Shown one piece after another: positions 45,032 to 55,105 of a stretch of 64,000 bases of DNA. The translations under genes were made by a program, and so were the position numbers. Under the pieces are notes generated by a model, which was not told where the DNA came from, searched no databases, and saw nothing but the letters and a program-made list of their open reading frames with translations. Source of the DNA: Exophiala sp. HKRS030 (lineage: Eukaryota > Ascomycota > Eurotiomycetes > Chaetothyriales > Herpotrichiellaceae). Location of the stretch: assembly GCA_023897205.1 (NCBI GenBank), contig JAHWDD010000001.1:620001-684000 (forward strand). The letters run 5' to 3'. Each line of letters begins with the position of its first letter. The first letter of the stretch is position 1.

Positions 45032-46329
45032 ATGGCTTCTGCAGACACCAGTGCTGCACCCAACAGTACCACCCTGCCCGGTGAGGTCTCTGGAATCGTT
45101 CCAGAAGTGTCATTGGAAAAGGACAAGACCGCCACCGCCACCACTGACGCTCAAAACAGTACGACTTTGCCGGGGGAGGTGTCTGGAGTTGTGCCTGATG
45201 GGGGCGAGAAGGCAAAGGCCACGACCACGAATGACGCATCCAACGACAACGACAATGTAGAACAGACTACGACCGATGCACCCAACAACACCAGTCTTCC
45301 TGGTGAGGTATCGGGAGTCGTACCTGATACTGCAGCAGAGAAGAAAGATGCCGCAACCCCGACTGTGAGACGAAAATCCACTGCCTGTCTTTTGCTCTTT
45401 GGGGGGAGGAGTACTAACTAGCGTAGGTGAAGAAGGTGACACCTATTCAGGAACTTTGGGCTCTGGCTCAATCCATTGGTCACCCCGAGGTCTGGGGAGT
45501 CACGCTGGCCGATCCTGAAACTCACGTTCCGACGCAGGTGGTGCTACAAAAGTACCTCAACGCCAACGATGGCGATCTGACCAAAGCCAAGGATCAACTC
45601 ACCAAGACGTTGGAATGGCGAGCCAAGATGAAGCCTTTGGAATTGATGAAGAAGAAATTCAACCGGGCCAAATTCGAGGGATTGGGCTATGTGACCACTT
45701 TCGGCCCCGAAGGTGCAGAACCGGAAGCAAAAGAGATCTTCACTTGGAACATCTACGGGAGTGTCAAGAACATTGAACAAACCTTTGGAAACCTGGAAGA
45801 GTAGGAAAATTCCGAGTACCATCCCCGAAAAAGAAACAGGACACTAAACTTTGTACGCAGGTTCCTCGAATGGCGCGTGGTTCTGATGGAAGAGGCCTTG
45901 CAATCACTCAACATCGGCAAAGCCATCAAGCCCATCACCTCGGAACACGACCCGTACAAGATCGTGCAGGTCCACGACTACAAATCCATCAGTTTCTTGA
46001 GACAGTCGCCCGTGGTGAAGACGGCCAGTACCGAGACCATCAAGGTTTTTGCGCAGAATTATCCGGAACTGTTGAAGGAGAAGTTCTTCGTCAATGTGCC
46101 TGCGTTCATGGGGTTCATCTACGCCTTCATGAAGTTGTTCGTCGCACAGAAGACGATCAAAAAGTTCCACCCCATGAGCAACGGGGCCAACCTGGCGAGA
46201 GAGTTGGCGACGAGCAGCAAGGTCAAGAATCTGGCCGATGAGTTGCCCAAAGAGTACGGCGGCAAGGGTCAGGACCTGAGTGTCTTTGGGAGACAGACTG
46301 CTTTGGAAGATGCCGAAGCCAAGGCATGA
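45032..46329 (+). CDS. SFH5: SEC14-family phosphatidylinositol transfer protein SFH5
   Basis: Three exons (45032-45364, 45427-45800, 45861-46329) give 391 residues. The N-terminal 110 residues are polar and hold three imperfect copies of NSTTLPGEVSGVVPD. The CRAL/TRIO N-terminal helices follow from about residue 115 (VTPIQELWALAQSIGHPEVW), then the lipid-binding domain with FVNVPAFMGFIYAFMKLF and KFHPMSNG. This matches the fungal Sfh5 class, which exchanges phosphatidylinositol (and in yeast can bind heme) at the ER-plasma membrane interface. The second intron has donor GTAGGA, which completes the Glu codon before FLEWR. Codon phase closes in all joins. Confidence 0.93.
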
Positions 46330-47612
46330 ACAACAAAGTTCGATATGAGGATTTCCAAGACCGGCAATGTGCTTTCCTACGGAGATTGCAAGAGATGTGA
46401 AAAAAAGTGTTGGCCTCCTGACGAGTAGCACTTGGGACAGCATTGATATTCCTGGGGTAATGAGGAAGACGGGGCAAGGCAGGAAGTCTGGCTGGATGTT
46501 TGTGATTCTGGATTGCATTGCTTGATTTATTTGATGGATGGCGTGCGTAGATAGATACCCTTGTTGCCTGCGCTATTGCATGCCTTTTCTACGCTCTCCT
46601 TTATGTGCGTTTAGGTCAAATCCATGATTCTCTCTCTACTTGTTTTCGTCCTCGTTCTCGTACACTACAGTACTACAGGCCTATTTTTCGTTAGTTAGGG
46701 GCCAAATGGGGCTTGTGATCTATGTCTACTAGGGCAACTTGAGACCCGTCACTTACCCAGGACTTCTCCGTAGATTTCTCACTCTTTCAACTCTTTAGTC
46801 TCTCATAGTCTTGTTATCGCTCGAAACTCTCTCCATTACTCTCTTTATCCACATAAAGTCTTATTACAGATATAAGAATCTATATACGTTGTCTTCAAAA
46901 TAAGCTAATCAATTCCTTCCGTATGTTGTCTGAGGGAGGAAAGGGATTTATTTCTCTTAGCTTATTTTAATGGTCTAACATACTTTAGAATATAGTGATA
47001 GGTATTATAACAAGTGCACTTGGGGCATGTCTATAACTCGACAACAACGACCTCGAACTCAGAAGTACTTCTTGCACGTAGAGACTATTTCGAGGATTAT
47101 CATTCTCGCGAAACTTGATTGGAGAAGCAATGGCACTCACACCTCTCGCGTACTCAGCAGCTAATCACATCACCCTTAGCAGGACCCCCTGCTTTTCTCT
47201 CTACAATACCCATAGGCATAATCTAGTCGTCTCATGAGGAGGATATTTCGTCGTTGGCGTAACTAACGAATATTACCCTGGTGTGGCTGTTAAACTGCGG
47301 GAATGCTTTCCGTTGCTATGACGTAGTTCGAGTCACCGTCGGTCGCGGGGCATTCAATTTGGAAGATGCTCATGAAACTGTTGTGTTCCTTCTGCATTTT
47401 GTTTGCCTGTGGAATCGAATTGAACTGAATTGGCTCCTGCCTGTTTTCGTCCTCGTAACAATTCCAGAAATTCTGCTCCCGACATCTTTCATCCCTTCTC
47501 AGTCTTTTGTCTGTTCCTCATACTCTCACTCAAACTACTCACTACTCACCCACTTGATCCCGGCCCATACCAATACGATACACTATTCCGAGACCTTTTA
47601 GGATCCCTCATC
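46330..47612. other. 1.3 kb intergenic region with inverted repeats
   Basis: No gene. The stretch 46790-47000 is markedly AT-rich compared with its neighbours. It contains a perfect 12-bp inverted repeat (46897-46908 / 46957-46968) and an 11-bp inverted pair (46687-46697 / 47261-47271); see findings. The last 200 bp are the HSP12-like gene's leader. Confidence 0.5.
46897..46968. repeat. 12-bp perfect inverted repeat (hairpin candidate)
   Basis: AAAATAAGCTAA at 46897-46908 is matched by its reverse complement at 46957-46968, with a 48-nt spacer, in an AT-rich intergenic segment. Confidence 0.8.
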
Positions 47613-48302
47613 ATGTCTGACCCCGGCCGCAAGCCTCTCTCTGACCGTACGTGTCCTTGAGCACACGTGCCCTCTGTCCCGCTGCTTGACTGACTGACTG
47701 ACTGACTGACCGTTCTCGCCCCGCGTAGGTGTTGGCGAGACCATCACTCCCGACTCTCAAAAGTCATATGCCGACCAAGCCAAAGAGTCTGCTACCGGTG
47801 CCTTGGACAACGTAGCAGGCATGGTTCAACCAGGTGCGTCTGTTTCCCCTTTCGTTGGCTGGTTCTAACTTCGTTTCTAGGTGACAGCAAGTCTACAAGC
47901 CAAAAGCTCTCTGATGAGGCTTCCTCCAACACCGGTTCCGCCCAGGACACTCTCTCCAACTTGACCCAGAAAGCTTCCTCTACCGCCGGTTCCACCTTTG
48001 AGAATGTGCAAACCAAGGCTGCCGATTTGGGCACTCAGGCCAGTGACAATACTGCGGCTGCACAGAAGAACATTCAAGAGACTGCGTCCAATGTCACTCA
48101 AAAGGCCAAGGACGATGGCACTGATGCTCAAGACACGGGAAAGTCCTACATTGGACAAGCTCAGGAGATGGCTGCGAATGCCTTGAATAGTGCCAGTAAG
48201 GCTGCATCTGGTAAGTCTAGATCGACATGATGTTGTTTTTGTGTCGTACTGATTTGATTACCTACAGATCTCGCCAACACCATCTCCGGTGAGAAGAAGT
48301 GA
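47613..48302 (+). CDS. HSP9/HSP12-like stress protein with LEA-like repeats
   Basis: Four exons (47613-47646, 47729-47833, 47881-48210, 48268-48302) give 167 residues. The start MSDPGRKPLSDRVGETITPD with QKSYADQAKESATGALDN is the HSP9/HSP12 signature. The middle is made of Ala/Lys/Gln/Thr-rich segments ending in patterns such as NVTQKAKDD and TFENVQTKAAD, resembling the 11-mer repeats of LEA group 3 proteins. No hydrophobic core or signal is present. Hsp12 folds on membranes during stress in yeast and protects against desiccation and heat; the longer, repeat-bearing form is common in filamentous fungi. Intron 1 contains a (TGAC)6 microsatellite. Confidence 0.88.
47687..47710. repeat. (TGAC)6 microsatellite in intron 1
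   Basis: Six perfect TGAC units inside the first intron of the HSP12-like gene. Confidence 0.95.
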
Positions 48303-49126
48303 TCACTGGACTGGTTACTGGCTTTACCAAGCATGGTGTTTGCAATTGCAGTGTACCGTACGAGAGGAGTGGATCCGGGAGTATCGTATGGAATAAGGTG
48401 CTGACGACCCCCAAGGCCTGGCTTTGATGGTGATTGTCCTCGCTCAGGCGAATCCTACGAACTAAATTGATGCATGGATTACGACGAAAGACACATTGAT
48501 ACTTGTAGTTCTCAGTTTGAATTAGTATTATCATTCCACCCGGAGACATTTGTTGATCCGTCCCTTGTGTAAATCTTGATATTGATGTTACTATGGGCCA
48601 CGCTCCATAGCATGCGGTGCTACTTGTCCATCATCATCATCAATAACGGGCATCACTGTTATGTTGTGTGGTATGAGCTTTGGAGTGATTCATATAAATT
48701 CTCTGGTTGTGGAAGACGTCTTACGAGACCTTTCCTAACAAAATGGGTAAAATGGGATGAGAAGGCGAAAGACTGCCATCAAAGAAACCGTTAAAACTCC
48801 TTTATTGGTAAGAAAAGGAAATGAAAACAAAAGGAAGCGAGTCAAAATATCGAGCGACAGATACAGCACGAAGTATATATCCCTGCATGTTATGGGAGTT
48901 ACTTTCTGGTAACTTTGGGGTAGTAAATACTAATAATGAAACGCGTCAGACAAAAGTGTCTGACTATAAACATCTCAAAAGGTCGGTTTCATGTAAATAT
49001 ATCAAACACGACCTTGACACTTTCTTTTTGCCCGATAAGTTTCGACTCTATACGGAAGGACACCTCTCTGATCAATTACAATTTCGATTACAAGGACACA
49101 CACACACACACACACTTGAATCAAAA
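48303..49126. other. intergenic
   Basis: 824 bp with the 3' flank of the HSP12-like gene and the DAD1 leader. ORFs here are other-frame extensions. AT-rich at 48880-49030. Confidence 0.5.
49096..49115. repeat. (AC)10 microsatellite in DAD1 leader
   Basis: Ten AC units ending 11 bp before the DAD1 ATG. Confidence 0.95.
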
Positions 49127-49718
49127 ATGGCAACATCCCATCATCAGCACCACCAACAAACCTTTGTCGGCGGCAACGGCGGCGGCGGCGACGCGCCACC
49201 TCCTCAACAACAACAAAAAGAATTTGAGACCAGACGTGCTTTACTGGTAAATGATATAGGAGAGGTAAGTCTTCTTTTTTGGTTTTTTGAACACCATTCA
49301 TGCACTCTTCAACAACAACTTTCGAGTCATGAGGAACTCCACGAGACCATGAATGAAATAAAAGGAGAAAGAACGAATGATTCTGATTGACAACCCTTGC
49401 AACACAAAAACAGTCCCTCGAACAAGTCCTCACGCACATCAACGCTCTGAATCGAAGTTTGGAAGGGATCATTGAAGTGAGTCTCTCTTTTTTTGTTTTA
49501 CAGTCAATACCGACCCCCAAACGTGGACCTCATCACCGTCGTCGGTCCTTGTCATTGACGTTGACACACTGACATAGATTGGAAATGAATTTTCTTCCGT
49601 CGAGGCACTTTGGAGTCAATTCGAAACCGTCATGGGAAGAGGAGACGAGGACGAGTCCACCAACCAACAGAATAGGACCGATCGAGACGACGAAACCATC
49701 GACGAGAGTAGTACATAG
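49127..49718 (+). CDS. DAD1: DASH complex subunit DAD1
   Basis: Three short exons (49127-49264, 49414-49476, 49578-49718) give 113 residues. The core spans all three: [36 protein letters not shown] and [16 protein letters not shown], which is the Dad1 family pattern of a short coiled-coil protein. The N-terminus is His/Gln/Gly-rich and variable; the C-terminus is acidic. Dad1 is part of the ten-subunit DASH/Dam1 ring that couples kinetochores to spindle microtubules in fungi. The middle exon is only 63 nt. All joins keep phase 0. The gene would be missed by a simple ORF search because no exon encodes more than 47 residues. Confidence 0.93.
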
Positions 49719-50291
49719 TAAATGGTATGGGTCGAGGCATGATCAGTCAGGAACTGTCAAGAACCTAACGGGGGTTGAAGATAGAGGCAGAAACAAAATC
49801 CGACCATGTACGGACTCAACTAGCGAACCCGAGTGAAACATACCAACGACGACGTTGCGACGATGATGATGATGACGGGCACGAAAGTGACAGCGGCAAC
49901 GACAACAACGACATCTTCCGAGGCACTGTCAATCAAACATTCAAAACCAGTTTTGAACAATTCATGTGCTAACTTCGAGCAAAACCTGCCCTTGATTGCT
50001 AATTCATATACCTACAAAGTCAAACCCCCGATTGTGTCCCTAGGTATGACGAGGCCGCCAAAAAATGGGGGACATATCAATGGGACAAACACACACACCC
50101 AATACAACTCCAGTCATGCACTCATGCAGCAAAAAACGCCCCATCTAGTAGTATGCGTGTACATCAAGACCAAACCTGTGGTCGAAGAGGGAAGAAAAGA
50201 GACATGGACAAGTTTTCGGTGGTCAAGTCAAAGAAGGGGAATTCAATGCAGTAATGACACTGAACATTGAACATTTCAAGCGTTCATCAAA
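49719..50291. other. convergent 3' region
   Basis: 573 bp between the ends of DAD1 and RHO4. It has low-complexity GAT/ACG repeats (about 49850-49920) that produce long but meaningless frames. Confidence 0.5.
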
Positions 50292-51263
50292 TCAGAGGAT
50301 GGCACATTTCCTCTTCTTTGCCTTCTTGACCTTGACTCCCTTGCTGTTCGGCTTTGACTCGTAACTGGCCTCTTCGACTTGGATGGCTGTGTTGATGGCC
50401 AAGTCGAACACCTCTTGAATACCCTTGTTCTCCTTGGCGCTGCATTCGATGTAGGCCGCTCCCATTCTCTTTGCCACTGCTTGACCTTGTTCTGGTGTCA
50501 CTGGTGTCAGGCCCTGTGTGCGGAGGAGTTCGATGCAGGTTCTCTTGTTTCGTAGATCTGATTTCAGGCCAACGAGGACGAGAGGAGTCGTGGGACAAAA
50601 GTGTAGGACTTCAGGGTACCACTGTTATTGGATCATTGTCAGTAAACAAGTCTTGAATCCAAGTCTACATGTTTCATCAACTGACCTTGTCCATGACATT
50701 TTCTAAAGAGTTGGGACAGTCGATTGCGAAGCAGACGAACAACAGATCTGTTTCGGGATACGACAATGGCCTCAAGCGGTCATACTCTTCTTGTCCGGCC
50801 GTATCCCATAAGGCGAGTTCGACCGTTTTTCCTGTTGGCTTGTGGGTAGTTTGTGTGATGTAGTTTTCGAACACGGTCGGGACATATTTCTGCAAACAAC
50901 AAAAGGTCAACTCTGACTCGGGTCGACACGGATCGGTGCGATGCAAAACCACCAACCTACCTCTGGAAAATAACCTTGTGCGTAGCTGATCAAGAGACAA
51001 GTCTTGCCACATCCACCATCTCCAACCACCACAAACTTCTTGGAGTAGGATGCTGGCTGTGTGATGTTTGTGGCTTCCGACACCCTTCCACTGCTGGTGT
51101 AACTCATTCTCGTGCTCACGGTACCATCGCTCGTTCTCGTGCTTTGCATTCGACTAGGTCGCTTGGTCGGAGATGGTGGGTTGATGTATGAGCTTGACCG
51201 ACGCTTTTCCGACAGAACCGTGGAGGACCGCGAAGGGTAATATTGATCTGTTTCGGTGACCAT
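50292..51263 (-). CDS. RHO4: Rho-family GTPase RHO4
   Basis: Three exons (51263-50961, 50889-50686, 50621-50292) give 278 residues. A Ser/Arg-rich N-terminal extension of about 73 residues, typical of Rho4, precedes the G domain: GDGGCGKT (81-88), switch [29 protein letters not shown], the Rho insert with [11 protein letters not shown] and the G5 ECSAKE motif. A polybasic KVKKAKKRK run and the CAAX box CAIL end the protein, so it is probably geranylgeranylated and membrane-bound. In filamentous fungi Rho4 directs septum formation through a formin and actin ring assembly. No GTPase key residue is altered. Confidence 0.95.
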
Positions 51264-51854
51264 GGTGGGAAAAGGTGGTGAATACTGGGATAGCGCGGTT
51301 CGCGATTGATTGAAGCGTTGGGTTGACTTGTTTTGTTTATGATGGGTGCTGCAGTATTATATGTGTTTGGTATTACTGCAAGTAGCACGATACTTTTCAA
51401 TCACCCGGTAAGCAGGTCAACGAGAAATAAATACCATTGAGTATTCTTTTTAAGTCTCCAGGATTTTGATTTCAAGTTCCAGATATTTTGTCACCTTGTC
51501 GAGCATGACGCAGGGAAAGAAACTGGCGCAGGCGACTTATTTACATGGCCCGTTACCGGGCAACAACAATCACCCCACGCGTGAAACACGGGTTATTACT
51601 CCCCTTAAGAGCCTCTCGAAACATTCTACAGGATACATACAGTAAGCCATGCAAAACAATCCGATGACTTGCATGAGGAGGGCGCACACCTCGCTTCTTG
51701 GATAACCCGAGACCAGGATTTATTTACCGAAGCAATTGGGCTGCACAGTTTTCCACAACTCTTGTTTTGCATGATCTCACCACGGTCAATTGCATACAAA
51801 AAGGGCTTTGAGAGTCGAGCCCGCAGGTGTCTTTCTCTGTATTTTGAGTCACGC
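51264..51854. other. intergenic
   Basis: 591 bp with the RHO4 leader and the 3' flank of the RidA-like gene. No gene seen. Confidence 0.5.
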
Positions 51855-52362
51855 CTATGCCAGGGCAGCGATGCATTCAATCTCGACATCTCCGCCGAGT
51901 GGAAGTGCCACAACATTGACGCAAGTTCGAGACTGTTTCAAAACATATCAGCTTCACAAACGTCCTGTTTGGTAGAGACCTGACTTACTGGGAATGGCTG
52001 CTCAAAGCATTGAGCATAACCTTGATTCATGGCTGCAAAGTTATCCATTGTGGTAAGGTACACGTTGACTTTGATGACATGCTTCAATGAGGATCCTGCA
52101 GCTTCCAGGATAGTGGACAAGTTTCGAATAGCCTGTACCTGCGCAGACCTTTGCGTAAGTATATCTGTTTGAAAAAAAAGAAATAACACAGAGGAGCCCG
52201 TACTGTTCGTTCCGTTGTCGTGCCATCCACCAGTTGATTGGTTTTTGGATCAAGTCCTAGGTCACCTGAACAATACACCACTCCATTCCAAATCCGTGCT
52301 TGGGAGAAATGGGATACAGGAGTGGGTGCATCGCTGGCCTTGACAACTTGTATGGTGGACAT
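51855..52362 (-). CDS. RidA/YjgF/UK114-family enamine/imine deaminase
   Basis: Three exons (52362-52204, 52138-51989, 51932-51855) give 128 residues, the usual family length. VQAIRNLSTILEAAGSSL and VNVYLTTMDNFAAMN are the central motifs, and the last exon supplies SRTCVNVVALPLGGDVEIE. Arg105 and Glu120 fall at the positions of the E. coli RidA catalytic residues. RidA hydrolyses reactive enamines/imines made by PLP enzymes, such as 2-aminoacrylate from serine or cysteine. It is divergent from a class V PLP-dependent enzyme 365 bp away, which makes substrate linkage likely. There is no clear N-terminal mitochondrial signal. The first 3' splice site (GCGCAG) was chosen over one 12 nt upstream because only it restores the family pattern. 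Confidence 0.93.
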
Positions 52363-52727
52363 CTTCTGTATGGGTGTAACGGTGGAACCTCTGCCTAGAA
52401 TCTGAATTACCCCAAATGCAAAGACAATCGATCGACCTGATCAACCTCCGTTATATGTCCGTGGAGGTACGCCAGGGTACGCCAGGATACGCCGATATAC
52501 GCGACAAGTGTCTATTCAACAAGAAAGATTTGTTATATCGTCTGTCATCCTAGAAGTGTGTCCTACAACACCTTTATAATCAATTCGTCGAAAAAAAGGT
52601 GAGTCATATTCTCGGCCTTTGGACAAATAGGTTGTTGTAAATCGAAGTCCCGGCATTTTCAGGTCCACGCGCGACAACACCGAGAAGGAATTGCACCAAA
52701 GACCGCAAAGATACTGGCATCTTCGAC
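52363..52727. promoter_or_regulatory. divergent promoter with 10-bp tandem repeats
   Basis: 365 bp between the RidA-like and PLP-enzyme start codons. It contains a four-unit 10-bp repeat and no supported ORF. Probably a shared control region. Confidence 0.55.
52467..52506. repeat. 10-bp tandem repeat in divergent promoter
   Basis: Two perfect GTACGCCAGG units followed by ATACGCCGAT and ATACGCGACA. Confidence 0.9.
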
Positions 52728-54183
52728 ATGAGTACTATGGACACCTCAGTTGCTTCCACCGAGACACAATTCGGCAAGGCATTCGGCAAGAAATATTTCA
52801 TGTTCGAACCCGGATACAGACACTTGAATCAAGGCATGTCCGTCTGTTGGGATTCTGGTTGCGCTTAGGAAGACCTGACCAGGCATAGGTGCATTCGGAG
52901 GGTACCCTCGCCCTGTACGAGATGCGTTGAGATCATTCCAAGACGAAGTCCAAGCTCATCCGGATGTTTTCATTCGATACATTTACCCGGAACGTCTGAC
53001 ACAATCGCGACGTGCTGTGGCTCAATTTCTTCATGCGAATGAGGATGAAGTAGTGTTGGTCCCCAATGCCACGACTGGCCTCAATGCGGTTCTTCGAAAC
53101 ATTGTCTACAAGCCCGGAGACAAGATCGTCTACGTCCAAGGCACATACGGCGCCATTGAGAAGACCGTTCATTACCTGGTCGAAACAACGCCAGTTGAGA
53201 GTATATGTATCGATTTCGACCCTACTGTCAATGATCAGGAGAAACTCATCCAATCCTTCCGATCAACGGTGGAGGCACACCAAGGCCAGATAAAGGTGGC
53301 CATCTTCGACGCGGTTATGAGCATGCCTGGCGTGAGAATGCCTTTTGAGAAACTTGTTGGGATCTGTAAAGACAATGGTGTTTTGAGTGCAGTCGATGCT
53401 GCCCACGGCATAGGTCTCATTGATTTGGACTTGAAGACCTTAGACCCGGATTTTCTGGTCAGCAATTGCCACAAGTAAGTTGTACCAAACCCGCACCGGC
53501 AATATTCCGTTGCGACAATAGCTGAGACTTGATGCAATAGGTGGCTCCTGGCTCCCCACGTCTGTGCGGTCCTGTACGTCCCGCTTCGCAACCAGAAGCT
53601 CATGCGGTCTACACTGCCTACCTCGCATGGCTTCCAGCCATTGCCGGAAATCCTCAACGGGAAAACGTTCGTGAGGCCGCACAAAGAAAGCACGAATGAA
53701 TTTGTTTCCCTCTTTCAGTACTCTGGCACCATCGATTTTGGGCCACCGCTATGTATTCCTGCTGCGATAGACTTTCGACAAAACGTTTGTGGCGGGGAAG
53801 AGAAGATTCGCAAGTACTGTCGGGAACTGGCCAAAGAAGGCGAGACTCGAGCTGCTCAGATTCTCGGGACCGAGCCAATACCTATCTCTGAAGCAGACAG
53901 AACCTTCTTTGCTAATCTACGACTCCCTATTGAGGTCTCACCAACCGAGCGCAAGGATCCGAAAGGAGTCCCCCTAGATGATGCACCCCTCGTGCTGAGT
54001 TGGATCATGAGACACTTGTATGAGGACTACAACGTTTTTGTCAATGTGTCGTATGTCTCAGGGGCATTGTGGACGAGGTTTTCGGCCATGGTCTATTTGG
54101 AGGTCGAGGACTTTGAGTACTGTGCGAGAGCGTTGAAGGAGCTTAGTGAAAGGGTTCTCAAAGGAGAATATAAGACTGGTTAG
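52728..54183 (+). CDS. PLP-dependent class V aminotransferase-fold enzyme (cysteine desulfhydrase / isopenicillin-N-epimerase-like)
   Basis: Three exons (52728-52833, 52889-53474, 53541-54183) give 444 residues. LNQGAFGGYPRPV is the N-terminal substrate-loop motif of the isopenicillin N epimerase-like group; LVPNATTGLNAVLRN, VDAAHGIGLIDLDL (the PLP-ring Asp) and NCHKWLLAPHVCAVLYV (Schiff-base Lys231, split by the second intron) follow. The family includes L-cysteine desulfhydrases, ergothioneine and loline-pathway lyases. The first intron has a GC donor (AG|GCATGT..ATAG|G), a rare but accepted class; it is the only join that yields the conserved NQGAFGGYP. The neighbouring RidA gene fits a lyase that frees 2-aminoacrylate. 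The exact substrate is not fixed by sequence. Confidence 0.88.
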
Positions 54184-55105
54184 TGTAGTTTTCAATGCCT
54201 TGGTATCTTGGTACAATGTTTTGTCGCCCATCCATTGATTGGTATAGATCTGTCATTGTTTGCCAGTTGACAATGTCGAGTAGCATGACTCAAGATTGGA
54301 ACCTGAACGAAATCAACTCGACTCAACAAAAAAGTTGACACCTCCGCTGACCTTGCGATTTCTTTTCCGGTGCTCGTTCCGTTCTCATAATCGGTCTTAT
54401 CATTTCAATAACGGCCGAAACGAATGTATCCATGGGGAAACGTTTAGGGAGCCCTTTCCCGAAAGTGAATGCCGTCGTTGTTGTTTGCGTGGAATCTTTT
54501 TGTGTAATTTCGATCATTAATCAAAAAATATCTGCAATGTTTGTCATCCTCGACCTGGACTTCACACCACCCGGTTATGTAACCATGGACATTCGATCGC
54601 TTCAGTTCGGACCAAAAGTGTTCGAGTACTGTACAATCAGATGTCGTCGAGTTATACGGGTTGTCTATGCCTACCGATCCCGACCCGGTGCCATCTGAAT
54701 GCTTTTGCGGTTTGCTTCCCGCAAGGTAACCTTCACACCCCCCCCGGGAAAAATGAATAGTAAACATTCATGACCCATCTGAACCCAACTGGAGTAATTG
54801 TTGAGCCAAGTATGGATTCGCTTGCGACTATGGAGGTGAGATCTGCTTAGTTGTTGAGGCCATCCATCTTTTTGATGAACTCGGAAAGAGAAAATACCTG
54901 TGATGTCGAGAAGGCAAAGGTGGGTTTTCCGGTCAGAGTCCGTGAGCCTTGAGAGGTAGGTATAAGTAAGGACTTATTTCGAGCAGAGAATGTCACGACC
55001 TATCATCCATCCCTTGATTCACCTGTTGTAGACATTCTTGGCTTTGACATATATACCTCCCCATACGAGTATCCAGTACTGAGTGACTGACCATTCTGCG
55101 TAATC
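54184..55105. other. intergenic
   Basis: 922 bp between two plus-strand genes. ORFs of up to 107 codons on both strands have no domain. A C-rich tract (54739-54748) and moderate AT content; nothing else recognised. Confidence 0.5.

Noticed and set aside
44604..45260. 218-codon plus-strand ORF overlapping the SFH5 start
   Set aside because: It is out of frame with SFH5 and has no domain; the overlap is explained by the low-complexity SFH5 tail.
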